Source of the DNA: Xanthomonas sp. DAR 80977
GTDB taxonomy: Bacteria > Pseudomonadota > Gammaproteobacteria > Xanthomonadales > Xanthomonadaceae
Length of the DNA stretch: 64,000 bases
Assembly (NCBI RefSeq): GCF_041240605.1
Contig: NZ_CP162487.1
Span: forward strand, 1,867,001-1,931,000
Reading direction: 5' to 3'
The notes below the pieces were generated by a model. That model ran no database searches. It was not told the origin of the DNA and worked only from the letters and a program-made list of their open reading frames with translations. Shown one piece after another: positions 26,597 to 36,101 of this stretch (positions are counted from its first letter, which is position 1; each line of letters opens with the position of its first letter). The position numbers and the translations under genes were made by a program.

Positions 26597-28666
26597 TCAG
26601 AAGAACAGGCGCACGCCGAACGAGGCGTTGCGGCCGGGAAGCATCACGTCGTCCTTCAGGAACGAGGTGTGCACGCGCGCGTCCTGGTCGGTCAGGTTGT
26701 TGCCGTCCAGGAATACTTCCCACGCGGTGGCGCCGGCATCGACGTGGTAGGCCAGGTGCGCATCGACCATGGTGTAGCCGTCGGTCGGGGTCTCGTTGAC
26801 CGCCACCTTGTCCTGCTTCTGGTAGCGGGTCGCGCCGAGCGATGCGCGCCAGTTGCTCGCATCCCAGCGCAGCTGCGCGCCGTAGCGCGCCGGCGCGATG
26901 CGCGGCAGGTTGCCGCCGTCCTTCAGCCGCGCGCGCACCGTGTCGCCGAACACGCGCAGGTCCCAGGCGCCGCTGTCGTTGTCGGCCAGGTGGAAGGTGG
27001 CCTCGCCCTCGAAGCCGTGGAAGATCGCGTCGGCCAGGGTCCACTGGCGGATCGGCAGGAAATCGTTGTCCTCCTCGTGGAACCATTGCGCGCCGGTATC
27101 GACGATGTAGATGAAGTCGTCGTAGCGGTTGTAGTACGCCGACACCTTGGCATCCACCCAGTCGTTCTTGAAGTTCAACCCCAGCTCGGCCTGGTTGGCC
27201 TTCTCGGTCTTGAGGTCGGCATTGCCGATCTCGTAGGCGAGGGTGGCGATGTGCGGGCCGTCGGCGAACAGTTCCTCCTCGGCTGGCGCGCGCTCGGCGT
27301 GGTCGAGGTTGGCGGTCAGGCGCCACTGTTCGTTGAAGCGGAAGCCGCCGCTGAGCGAGAGACTCTTCGGGGTGAAGTCGCGGTCCACGCCGGTGTCGGT
27401 CTCGTACTTGACCTTGTCCACGCGCGCGCCGAACTCGGCGCTGACCCGCTCCCAGGTGTTGCGCGCCACCGCGAACACGCCCAGCGAGCGGGTGTCGGTC
27501 TTCGGCACGAACGCTTCCTCGCCGATCGCCTGGAAGGTGCTGTCGCTGCCCTGCAGGCCGAACGCGGTCTGCCAGCCGCCGCCGACGCTGAAGGAGGCTT
27601 CGACGCGGCCTTCGTTGGCGCGCTTGTCGAACACCGTGCCCACTTCCTCGCCCTCGAACTCGGTGTGGGTATAGGCGGTATGGCCGAAGCTGTAGCGCAG
27701 CGCGCTGCCGTCGCCCCACGGATCGGTCAGACCGCCCTTGAGCTCGTAACGGTCCTGGTGCAGGCGCAGCGACACGCCGCGCTCGCCGGCCGCCAGGTCG
27801 CCGGGTTCGCCCGGGTTGCCGTAGTTGTCGCGGAAGCGCGACGCCGACACGCCGACGAAGCCCCAGTCGCCGGCCAGCGAGGCGCCGACCGAGCCGACCT
27901 TGGAATCGAGGAAGGAATTGGCCTGGCGCCCCTGCGGCGTGTCGTAGTCCTTCTGGTTGCGGTACACGCCGTCGGCGTGGATCGACAGGCCGCTGCCATT
28001 GCCGGCATCGACCCGGAACATGTCGGTTTTGCCGTCCTTGTCGCCGCCGTCGAAGCGCACTTCGGCGCGGCCGTGCACGCCGTCCACCGGGGTCTCGGCG
28101 ATGCGCCCGTCGACCACGTTGACCACGCCGCCGATCGCGCCGGAGCCGTACAGCAGCGTGGACGGGCCCTTCAGCACTTCGATCTGGTCGGCCAGGAACG
28201 ACTCCACCGCCGGCGAATGGTCCTGGCTGACGGTGGACACGTCCTGGGTGGACAGGCCGTCGCTGAGCACCGCCACACGCGGGCCGTCCAGGCCGCGGAT
28301 GATCGGCCGGCCCACGCCGGGGCCGAAGTTGGAGCTCTGCACGCCGGGCAGGCTGGCCACGGTCTCGCCGATGCTGGCGCCGCGGTTCTCGTCCAGGCGC
28401 TCGCCGGCCAGCACTTCCACCGGTTGGCTCAGGTCGCCGGCGGCGTCGCGCAGCGGGCTGGCGGTGACCACCACCGCATCCATGTCCTTCACGTGCCGGT
28501 CCTGCTTGCGGCCGTCGCCGTGGCGGCTGTCGCTGGCCGGCGGGGTGCCGTCTTCGGCGGCGGGCGCGTCGGCGGCCAGGGCCAGGACCGGACTGAGCAG
28601 GCCGCCCAATGCCAGGGACAGGGCGGTGCGACGGAGTGAACGGGAGCGGGAGGGGGACATAGGCAT
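26597..28666 (-). CDS. TonB-dependent receptor, ZnuD-like (probable zinc uptake)
   Basis: This receptor is 689 residues from ATG 28666; ATG 28660 is equally possible and neither has a strong ribosome-binding site. It has a signal peptide ending near VLALAAD, a His/Asp-rich segment before the TonB-box region (MDAVVVTASPLR), a plug with GVGRPIIRGLDGPRVAVLSDG and a barrel ending in FF. The plug motif and total length are those of the ZnuD/HMA receptor group, which imports zinc or haem-like ligands. It is divergent from a MerC-like membrane protein across a Zur-box-like palindrome, which favours zinc. It ends at a strong intrinsic terminator. Confidence 0.88.
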   Translation of the reverse strand: MPMSPSRSRSLRRTALSLALGGLLSPVLALAADAPAAEDGTPPASDSRHGDGRKQDRHVKDMDAVVVTASPLRDAAGDLSQPVEVLAGERLDENRGASIGETVASLPGVQSSNFGPGVGRPIIRGLDGPRVAVLSDGLSTQDVSTVSQDHSPAVESFLADQIEVLKGPSTLLYGSGAIGGVVNVVDGRIAETPVDGVHGRAEVRFDGGDKDGKTDMFRVDAGNGSGLSIHADGVYRNQKDYDTPQGRQANSFLDSKVGSVGASLAGDWGFVGVSASRFRDNYGNPGEPGDLAAGERGVSLRLHQDRYELKGGLTDPWGDGSALRYSFGHTAYTHTEFEGEEVGTVFDKRANEGRVEASFSVGGGWQTAFGLQGSDSTFQAIGEEAFVPKTDTRSLGVFAVARNTWERVSAEFGARVDKVKYETDTGVDRDFTPKSLSLSGGFRFNEQWRLTANLDHAERAPAEEELFADGPHIATLAYEIGNADLKTEKANQAELGLNFKNDWVDAKVSAYYNRYDDFIYIVDTGAQWFHEEDNDFLPIRQWTLADAIFHGFEGEATFHLADNDSGAWDLRVFGDTVRARLKDGGNLPRIAPARYGAQLRWDASNWRASLGATRYQKQDKVAVNETPTDGYTMVDAHLAYHVDAGATAWEVFLDGNNLTDQDARVHTSFLKDDVMLPGRNASFGVRLFF

Positions 28667-28785
28667 ACCGAATAGGAGGGAAAAGGCGCCGCCAGGCGAG
28701 CGTGGGCGCTCGCGTTCGCCGCGCGGAGGCGGCGGCAGGCATGGCATGGGGGGCGTGGCGACCCCCTGGTCGCCGGCCGGGTAAT

Positions 28786-28803
28786 GTTATATTATTCTAT
28801 AAC
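28786..28803. promoter_or_regulatory. Candidate Zur box in a divergent promoter
   Basis: GTTATA and its inverted copy TATAAC are separated by six bases (TTATTC) in a very A+T-rich island within GC-rich surroundings. Zur operators in gammaproteobacteria share half-sites of the GTTATA type, although the classical box has a one-base spacer. It lies 25 bases before the MerC-like start and 120 bases before the receptor start. Zinc-dependent repression of both genes is inferred. Confidence 0.5.
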
Positions 28804-28827
28804 GCAATCACCACTGTGCTGGAAGTC

Positions 28828-29241
28828 ATGTCGCCCACCTCCGATCTGCGCGCACTGCTCGACCGCCTCGGCGCCACCGGTTCGCTGCTGTGCGCGGTGC
28901 ATTGCGCGCTGCTGCCGCTGGCGCTGGCCGTGCTGCCCTCGCTGGGCCTGTCGGTGTGGCTGGGCGACGGGGTGGAGCGCACGCTGGTGCTGTTCGTGAC
29001 CTGCCTGGGCCTGTTCAGCCTGGTCCTCGGCTACCGCCGGCACCGCGCCTGGCAGGCGCTGGGGCTGCTGCTGCTGGGCCTGCTGTCGCTGTGGGCCGGC
29101 ATGCTGGTGCCGGCGCTGCACCACGCGGTGGCCCCGCACGCGGCGATCATGACCTTCGGCGGCACCCTGGTCGGGCTCGCGCACCTGCTCAACCTGCGGC
29201 TCAACCATGGCCACGTGCACGACGCCAGCTGCGCCCACTGA
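28828..29241 (+). CDS. MerC-domain membrane protein
   Basis: This 137-residue protein has four hydrophobic helices. Near helix 1 it has the metal-type motif C-x3-H-C (LLCAVHCALLPL), and at the C-terminus a His-rich tail (HGHVHDASCAH). Both fit the MerC family, whose name comes from mercury transport but whose many chromosomal members are of unknown function. No other mer genes are present. The shared promoter with the ZnuD-like receptor suggests a role in zinc handling across the inner membrane. ATG 28828 has only a weak GGA upstream; GTG 28816 is an alternative. Confidence 0.82.
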   Translation: MSPTSDLRALLDRLGATGSLLCAVHCALLPLALAVLPSLGLSVWLGDGVERTLVLFVTCLGLFSLVLGYRRHRAWQALGLLLLGLLSLWAGMLVPALHHAVAPHAAIMTFGGTLVGLAHLLNLRLNHGHVHDASCAH

Positions 29242-29349
29242 GCGCACGTGATAGGCTTGCCGCCCTTGCGCGAGGGCGCCGACCGCGTTGCCTCGCCAAA
29301 CCCGTGCACCGCGCGGGGATTTCGCACACACATTCAGGAGTCGATGAGC

Positions 29350-29535
29350 ATGGGTAAGGGTGACCGCAAGACCGCCAAGGGCAAGCGCTACAACGCCAGC
29401 TACGGCAATTCGCGCTCGCACAGCGTGAGCAAGGTGGCCGTGGGCGCCGCGTCGCCGGTCGCCAAGAAGTCGGTGGTCAAGACCCCGGCGGCGAAGAAGG
29501 CCGTGGCCAAGAAGACGGTCGCCAAGGCCGGCTGA
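29350..29535 (+). CDS. 30S ribosomal protein bTHX with a lysine/alanine-rich tail
   Basis: The 61-residue product begins MGKGDRKTAKGKRYNASYG, the signature of the small ribosomal protein THX, which sits in the head of the 30S subunit. AGGAG ends nine bases before ATG 29350; another ATG at 29344 is only three bases from it, so 29350 is chosen. After residue 25 a tail rich in Lys, Ala and Val follows (VAKKSVVKTPAAKKAVAKK), like histone-H1-type repeats. Thermus THX has only 26 residues, so the tail doubles the length. A strong terminator follows. Confidence 0.85.
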   Translation: MGKGDRKTAKGKRYNASYGNSRSHSVSKVAVGAASPVAKKSVVKTPAAKKAVAKKTVAKAG

Positions 29536-29559
29536 GCCTCGGCTCCGGCGGTACGCAAG

Positions 29560-29587
29560 AACGCGGCGCTTGCGCCGCGTTTTTTTT
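29560..29587 (+). terminator. Intrinsic terminator after the bTHX gene
   Basis: AACGCGGCGC (29560-29569) pairs perfectly with GCGCCGCGTT (29572-29581), followed by a T run to 29587. It lies 24 bases after the bTHX stop codon. Confidence 0.93.
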
Positions 29588-29633
29588 GCCGCGGGGAAAC
29601 GCGCCGCGGCCGCACACGCCGCGGCATGCGCGC

Positions 29634-31031
29634 TCAGCGCGGCGGATCGTCCTCGCCGCTGTCGCCGGCCAGGTCGGCGGCCAGCGGCGTCGGCTCGGGT
29701 GCGGGCGCGGCGACGGCCGGCGCCGCCAGCAATTGTTCGGCCAGGCCGCGATAGATCGGCGTGCGGCACACCAGCGCCGAGGCGCCGCGGGCGATCAGCA
29801 CCGTGGCCAGGATCGGCAGCAGCATGTCGCTGCTGTCGGTGAGTTCCAGCGAGATCACCGCCGAGGTCAGCGGCGCCTGGGTGACCCCGGTCAGATAGGC
29901 GCACATGCCGAGCAGCACGAAGGTGCGCGGATCCACGTCCGGCATCAGCACCGCCAGGTTGTGGCCGACGCCGGCGCCGACCGCCAGCGCCGGCGAGAAC
30001 AGCCCGCCGGGGATGCCGGCCACGTACGAGGCCAGGTTCGCCAGCAGCTTCATCAGCCCGAACTCGTGGCCGACGCTGGCATGGCCCTGCACCAGGCTGC
30101 GCGCCTGCTCGTAGCCGGTGCCGAACGCGCCGGCGCCAAACACCAGGCCCAGCGCGACCAGGACCAGCCCGCACAGCGCGGCCAGCAGCACCGGATGGCG
30201 GCTGCGCAGCGCGCCCAGCCAGCGCGGCCTGCCGGCCACGGTGGCCAGCACCATGCGGCTGAACGCGCCGCCGAGCAGGCCGGCGACCACGCCGCACAGC
30301 GCGATCGCCAGCCATGCCCGGCCCAGCGGCAGTGCCGCCGACACCTTGCCGAAATAGGTGTAGTTGCCGAGCAGGCCCAGCGACACCACGCCGCCGACGA
30401 TCACCGCGGTCAGCAGCGTGCCGGAGAACCGGTGCTCGAAACGGCCGCTCAGTTCCTCGATCGCGAACACCACCCCGGCCAGCGGCGTGTTGAACGCCGC
30501 GGCGATGCCGGCGGCGCCGCCGGCGAGCAGGAAATGCGAGGCCTGGCGCGGATCGCGGAAACCGAACCAGCGCCCGAGCACGTACATCAGGCTGGCGCCG
30601 ACGTGCACGGTCGGGCCTTCGCGCCCGACCGAGGCGCCGCCGAGCAGGGCCAGCGTGGTCAGCAGCAGCTTGCCGGCGGACACGCGCAGCGACAGGTTGG
30701 TCTGGCGGAACGCGTCGTCGGGCCGTTCCAGCGCGGCGATCACCTGCGGGATGCCGCTGCCGCGGGTGGGGCGCAGTACACCGTTGGTCAGCCAGGCGAG
30801 CAGCGCGAACACGCTCGGCGTGAGCAGCAGCGCCCACCACGGCGAATGCGCCACGATGCGCTGGAACAGGTGGAAGGCCGCGTCGCTGGCCTTGGCGAAC
30901 ACGATCGCGACCAGCGCCACCGCCACCGCGCCGCCCCACAGCACCGCGCGTTGTTTCCAGCTCTCGTGCGAGAGCAGCGGGCGCAGGCGCTGGCGCATGC
31001 GCTGCGGTGGCGCGGGATCGGGCGACTCCAT
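29634..31031 (-). CDS. ClC-family chloride/proton antiporter
   Basis: This 465-residue membrane protein has all ClC signatures: GSGIPQ, GREGPTVHVGA (with the gating glutamate) and GGLFSPALAVGA. The internal proton glutamate is present in VVFAIEELSG and the pore tyrosine in TPIYRG. Together these residues mark exchange transporters, not channels. The start at ATG 31031 (MESPDPAPPQRM) is preferred over the longer form because the extension is not conserved-like. There are no CBS domains; a 35-residue Ala/Pro-rich tail replaces them. Roles known for such exchangers are acid resistance and charge balance. Confidence 0.94.
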   Translation of the reverse strand: MESPDPAPPQRMRQRLRPLLSHESWKQRAVLWGGAVAVALVAIVFAKASDAAFHLFQRIVAHSPWWALLLTPSVFALLAWLTNGVLRPTRGSGIPQVIAALERPDDAFRQTNLSLRVSAGKLLLTTLALLGGASVGREGPTVHVGASLMYVLGRWFGFRDPRQASHFLLAGGAAGIAAAFNTPLAGVVFAIEELSGRFEHRFSGTLLTAVIVGGVVSLGLLGNYTYFGKVSAALPLGRAWLAIALCGVVAGLLGGAFSRMVLATVAGRPRWLGALRSRHPVLLAALCGLVLVALGLVFGAGAFGTGYEQARSLVQGHASVGHEFGLMKLLANLASYVAGIPGGLFSPALAVGAGVGHNLAVLMPDVDPRTFVLLGMCAYLTGVTQAPLTSAVISLELTDSSDMLLPILATVLIARGASALVCRTPIYRGLAEQLLAAPAVAAPAPEPTPLAADLAGDSGEDDPPR

Positions 31032-31251
31032 GCGCCGATTGTCGCATGCGCGGTCCGGCGTGGGACCGACGCCGGGCGCATGCATTCATGCCAGACGCGG
31101 CATTGCATGCGGCGCCGCAGCCGCTGCAAGCCGCTCAGCCGACCGCGTGCGCACGCGATGTGCGCTCGGCATGGGCGCGCGACGCCGGATGAGGTTGGCG
31201 CCATCGCGCGCGACAGACCTTGCCGATACGGCTTGGCGCGGGGCTGCGTCC

Positions 31252-32520
31252 CTAGCGCAGTGCCGGCAGCAGCGCCTGCGGGTCGCCGTCGTTGCGCGCG
31301 GCGGGAATGCCGAGCAGCCGGGTCAGCAGCGGATACACGTCGACGTTGTCGATCGGCGCCAACGTGGCGCCCTGGCGGAACGCCGGGCCGCGCGCGATGA
31401 ACACCGCGCGCATCGACGGCAGCGCCGGGTCGTAGCCATGCGAGCCGCGCAGGCCGGTGCTCGGCTTCTCCGCGGCACGCTCGGCCGGCAGCGCGTCCCA
31501 GCCTTCGTGCATCTGGCACACGATCGGCGGGATGCGCGGATGGCTGCCGTAGTGCCAGCGCGCCGGCAGCTCGGCCTTGCGCCAGCAGTCGTAGTGCGGA
31601 TGCGCGCCGAGCAGCTTGGCTTCGACCCTGGCCTCCTGCCCGGGCCGCGGCGCGATGCCGACCGACTGGCCGTAGCTGACCACCTCGGCCTCCTGCATCG
31701 ACACCATGTCCTCGACGATGACCACCTGCTGCGCCGGCACCGTCGCCATGCCGTGGTCGGAGACGACGATCAGGTTGGTGCGGTCCAGCTGCCCGCGCCG
31801 GGCCAGCCCGTCCAGCAGATGGCCGATCGCCGCATCCACTTGTTCGACCGCGCGGGCGTACTGCGCCGACTGCGGACCGAAGTCGTGGCCGGCCTCGTCG
31901 ACCTGCTCGAAGTACAGGGTCAGCAGCTGCGGAGGCGGCGCGCTGCGATCGTCGAGCCAGCCCAGCGCCTGGTCGACCCGCGCGTTCGGCGCCACGTGTT
32001 CGTCGAAGGCCTGGCGGCGGCTCGGGCGCACGCCCTGGATCGCCGCCTCGCTGCCCGGCCAGGCCCAGGTCGCCGCGGACAGGCCGGCCTTCTCGGCGCC
32101 GACCCAGATCGGTTCGCCGCCCCACCAGCGGCCGTCGCCGACCGCGTCGCGGTCGCTGACCCGGAACGTGCCCAGCAGCGGGTCGCGCATGCTGTTGTGG
32201 ACGATGCCGTGGTGGTCCGGACGCAGCCCGGTGACGAGGGTGTAGTGGTTGGGGAAGGTCAGCGACGGATACGACGGCGTCATCCATTGCGCACGTACGC
32301 CTTCGCGTGCCAGCCGGCTCAGGTTTGGCGCGATGCCGCGATCGAGCATGTCCGCGCGCAGGGCGTCGATCGAGATCAGCAGCAGCAACGGCCGCTGCGC
32401 CTGGCTGGGCGTGGCGTGCGGCGCAGCGGCCGCGGTGGTGGGAGAAGAGGGGATGGAGGCGCAGGCGCCGAGCAGCAGCGCCGCGCAGGCGCCTGCCAGG
32501 CGTAGGGCGATTGAAGTCAT
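31252..32520 (-). CDS. Lipoprotein nucleotide pyrophosphatase/phosphodiesterase (NPP)
   Basis: This 422-residue alkaline-phosphatase-superfamily enzyme has a lipoprotein signal (LLLGAC, C20). The catalytic threonine is T88 in PSLTFPN. The two-zinc site is D52, D208, H212, D255, H256 and H361, with N109 stabilising the transition state. These correspond, with a constant shift of two, to the residues reported for Xanthomonas axonopodis NPP (T90, D54, D210, H214, D257, H258, H363, N111). It should split phosphodiesters such as nucleotide pyrophosphates, acting in the periplasm or at the outer membrane. It is a single gene between the clc gene and a REP palindrome. Confidence 0.95.
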   Translation of the reverse strand: MTSIALRLAGACAALLLGACASIPSSPTTAAAAPHATPSQAQRPLLLLISIDALRADMLDRGIAPNLSRLAREGVRAQWMTPSYPSLTFPNHYTLVTGLRPDHHGIVHNSMRDPLLGTFRVSDRDAVGDGRWWGGEPIWVGAEKAGLSAATWAWPGSEAAIQGVRPSRRQAFDEHVAPNARVDQALGWLDDRSAPPPQLLTLYFEQVDEAGHDFGPQSAQYARAVEQVDAAIGHLLDGLARRGQLDRTNLIVVSDHGMATVPAQQVVIVEDMVSMQEAEVVSYGQSVGIAPRPGQEARVEAKLLGAHPHYDCWRKAELPARWHYGSHPRIPPIVCQMHEGWDALPAERAAEKPSTGLRGSHGYDPALPSMRAVFIARGPAFRQGATLAPIDNVDVYPLLTRLLGIPAARNDGDPQALLPALR

Positions 32521-32645
32521 CCGCGCATGATAAGGCGCGCATGGTGACCTGGCGAAGACATCGCGTGGCATGGGCTGCACGATGGCGGATGCGACGCGGT
32601 CACGCTGCGCCATGCGGCGCGAGACGATGACTTCGCCGCGCTCTT

Positions 32646-32711
32646 GCAGGAGCGGCTTCAGCCGCGACAGGCTTTACTGACACTGCCTGTCGCGGCTGAA
32701 GCCGCTCCTAC
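32646..32711. repeat. REP-like palindrome, copy 4
   Basis: This is a 66-base palindrome of the GGAGCGGCTTCAGCCGC family. The outermost bases differ between the arms (GCAGG on the left, CCTAC on the right). It lies between the NPP start and the end of ogt. Confidence 0.92.
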
Positions 32712-32749
32712 AGCGGCAAGCGGCAAGCGGCAGCAAACCGCGCCGCCGC

Positions 32750-33266
<517 letters not shown>

Positions 33267-33274
<8 letters not shown>

Positions 33275-34742
33275 GGGAGGTCTCCTCGGGTGGGTCGCCG
33301 GCCAGGTGCCACAGCTGCAGCACGGCATAGGCGCGCCATGGCCGCCAGGCCTGGGCGCGGGCTTCGGTGGCGCGTTCGCTCAGGCGCGCGCCGTCGGCGC
33401 CGAGCACGCGTTGCAGGACCAGGTCGCCGGCCGGGAACGCATCGGGCTGGCCGAGCGCGCGCAGCGCGATGTACTGCGCGGTCCAGGCGCCGATGCCGGG
33501 CAGGGCGGTGGCGCGCTCGACGAACTCGGACAGGCGCTGGCCGGCGCGGAACTGCAGGCGTCCGTCCACCACCGCCGCGGCCAGCGCGCGGATCGTGGCG
33601 GCGCGCGAGCGCGGCAGGCCGATCGCTTCCAGCGGCGCGTCCAGCAACTGCGGCGGCGCCGGGAACGCACGGTCCAGGCCGGACGGCTGGCCGGGCCGAT
33701 GCCCGCCGTGGCGCTCGACCAGGCGCGCGGCCAGGGTCGCCGCGCCGGCCACGCTGACCTGCTGTCCGAGCACCGCGCGCACCGCCACCTCGAAGCCGTC
33801 CCAGCCGCCGGGCACGCGCAGCCCCGGGCGTCGCGCGATCGCGCGCGCCAGCAGCGGTTCGGCGCCCAGCGTGGCGTGCACCGCGCGCAGGTCGGCGTCC
33901 AGGTCGAAGATGCGGCGCACCCGGCGCACGATGTCCGGGATCGCGCGCGGATCGGCCGCGGCGATGCGCAGGCGCAGTTCGTGGCGCTGCGGATCGGCCT
34001 CGACCTGGATCCGGGTCGAGGCCGCGAGCGGGCCGAGCACGCGCTCGTAGCTGGCCTCGCCGATGCGCTCGATGCCGGGGATCGCGCGCTTGCGCAGGAA
34101 CGCCAGCATGGCCGCGAAGTCCAGCGGCGGGCGATAGCCCAGGCGCAGCGTCAGGTCGCCGCCCGGCACCTCGGCACGCTGCTTGCGGATCGCCGATGGC
34201 GGCATGCCGCAGCCTTCCAGGAACGCGGTGTTGAAGCGGCGCAAACTGTTGAAGCCGGCCGCCAGCGCCACCTGGGTGATCGGCAGCGCGGTCTCGGTCA
34301 GCAATTGCTTGGCCAACAGCAGGCGCCGCGTCGCGTGCACCGCCGCCGGGGTGGCGCCGAGCTGGCCGACGAACACGCGCTGCAGCTGGCGCGCGCTGAG
34401 CCCGACCTCGGCGGCGAGCTGTTCGACGCTGGCGTCCTGCAGCGCGCCCTCGGCGATCAGCGCCAGCGCGCGCCGCACCGATTCCTCGCCCAGGTGCTGC
34501 TGCGCTTCCGGCGACAGTTCCGGCCGGCAGCGCAGGCACGGGCGGTAGCCGGCCGCGGCCGCGGCCGCGGCGCTGGGGTAGTAGCGCACGTTGCTGCGCT
34601 TGGGCGCCGGCGCCGGGCACACCGGCCGGCAGTAGATGCCGGTGCTGCGCACGGCGGTGAAGAACACCCCGTCGAAACGCGCGTCGCGCGACTGGCGGGC
34701 GCGGTCGTAGAGGGCGTGGTCGTCGGGCGTGGGCTGGGACAT
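33267..34742 (-). CDS. AdaA-AlkA fusion: alkylation-response regulator and 3-methyladenine DNA glycosylase II
   Basis: This 491-residue protein joins three parts. Residues 1-80 are the Ada zinc domain with C38, C42, C69 and C72, the same numbers as in E. coli Ada; C38 accepts methyl groups from phosphotriesters. Residues about 85-185 are an AraC-type DNA-binding domain. Residues about 200-490 are AlkA, with the helix-hairpin-helix LPGIGAWTAQYIALRAL and the catalytic aspartate in FPAGDL. The C-terminal O6-methyltransferase domain of Ada is missing and is supplied by the next gene, ogt. The fusion probably activates its own operon when methylated. Confidence 0.95.
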
Positions 34743-34928
34743 GGCGCCAGTCTAGTCCGCGCCGGCGCCGCGGACTCGCCGTTTTCGGACATGGATGCGG
34801 CGGCCCCGGCGCGTCAGGCGCAGGCACGGTGCCGGCGGTTTAGGCGCAGTTGGGAAGCGACTGCGTATCGGCACTAGACTAGCGGCGCGCATCGCCGATG
34901 CGCCGTCTCTTCGCTGCGGATTTCTCGT

Positions 34929-36014
34929 TTGCCTCTTCCGTCCAAAATCTGGTGGCTGTCGCTGTGCTGTGCTGGCCTGCTGTCGTGCCAGCAGGGTGCG
35001 CCGTCCGCCGGCAGGACCGTGGCCGACGGCCCGCCCGGCGACGGCGAGCACATGGTCTCGGTGGGGACGCCGCCACCGCCGCCCGCGCCGGCGCCTGCCG
35101 CCAAGCCCAAACCGGCCAACGACGCCGACACCGACCTGTGGGACGAGGCCGCGCTGGAGAACGGCGAGGCCTTCGTCAGCTGCGACACCGACTACGCGGC
35201 CGAGGCCGGCGATGGCGAGGCCCTGGCCGGGCTGGACCGGCCGACGGTCGAGGCGGCGTTGGCGCCGTGCCGCGAGCGCGGCCTGTTGCGGGTGCGCTAC
35301 GAAGGCAAGATCAACGCCGGCTTCGCCGCGATGGTGCGGCGCCTGGCCGAGGTCGCCAAGCGCGCCGGCATCGGCAAGCGCGTGCTGGACCTGGATTCCA
35401 GCGGCGGCCAGGTCGAGGCGGCAATCCGCGCCGGCGATGCGATCGGCGAGTCCGGCTGGACCATATGGGTGCGCGAGGGCTCGGTCTGCCACAGCGCCTG
35501 CGTGTTCGTGCTCGCCGCCGGCGACAACCGGCTGATCTCCGGCAAGGTCGGCATCCACCGCATGATGCGGATCAGCTCCACCGCGACCTCGCGCGCCGAA
35601 CTCAACCGCGAGCTGCAGGAGGTCTACGGCAACGTCAAGGACTACCTGGAGCGCAACGGCGTGGCGGTGGCGGTGGCCGACCTGATGATGACCGTGCCCA
35701 ACCGCAGCCTGCGCCTGCTCAGCAACGACGAGCTCAAGCAGTACGGGCTGGACGGAACCAACGCGGTGCAGGACGACCTGGAGCGGATCAAACAGCTGCG
35801 CAAGTGCGGCGACGACTTCGTGCGGCGCAAGGACGCGTTCCTGATCGCGTTCGACCACGAGTGCAAGGCCAAGGGCGTGGACCTGGAAACGCTGACCGCC
35901 TGCGGCCAGGCGCTGAAGCAGCGTTTCGGCTTCCCCGACCAGGCCTGCCCGGCGGAGAGCCCGCTGTCGGAAATCGACGTGGCCACCTTGCCGCTGGCCT
36001 CGCCCGGCGCCTGA
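34929..36014 (+). CDS. Periplasmic lipoprotein with a ClpP/crotonase-like fold (COG3904-like)
   Basis: This 361-residue protein starts with TTG at 34929, the only start that yields a lipoprotein signal (WLSLCCAGLLSC, C20). A Pro/Ala linker fills residues 45-65. The body resembles ClpP-type serine proteases: LDLDSSGGQVEAAIRAGDAI near residue 155, a possible nucleophile S189 in VCHSACVFVLAAG, and H210 in GIHRM. Eight or more cysteines suggest disulfides. The family (predicted periplasmic protein) has no assigned substrate. It begins a run of four small envelope-related genes on the same strand. The TTG start has only a weak upstream GCGGA. Confidence 0.75.
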   Translation: MPLPSKIWWLSLCCAGLLSCQQGAPSAGRTVADGPPGDGEHMVSVGTPPPPPAPAPAAKPKPANDADTDLWDEAALENGEAFVSCDTDYAAEAGDGEALAGLDRPTVEAALAPCRERGLLRVRYEGKINAGFAAMVRRLAEVAKRAGIGKRVLDLDSSGGQVEAAIRAGDAIGESGWTIWVREGSVCHSACVFVLAAGDNRLISGKVGIHRMMRISSTATSRAELNRELQEVYGNVKDYLERNGVAVAVADLMMTVPNRSLRLLSNDELKQYGLDGTNAVQDDLERIKQLRKCGDDFVRRKDAFLIAFDHECKAKGVDLETLTACGQALKQRFGFPDQACPAESPLSEIDVATLPLASPGA

Positions 36015-36101
36015 ACGCCGGCCTGCACCGGCCAATCGCGTTCACGCCCCAGGCACCCGGCCGGCGCTAGCGTCCGCGCCATTCACTTCGGGAGCAGGCG
36101 C

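Noticed and set aside
26142..28742. 866-residue frame overlapping the ZnuD-like receptor on the same strand
   Set aside because: An out-of-frame shadow with an Arg/Pro/Gly-rich sequence and no domain; the receptor frame is continuous.
31032..31251. Possible small gene or RNA in the gap upstream of the clc gene
   Set aside because: Only imperfect GCATGCA inverted repeats and short frames without ribosome-binding sites were seen.
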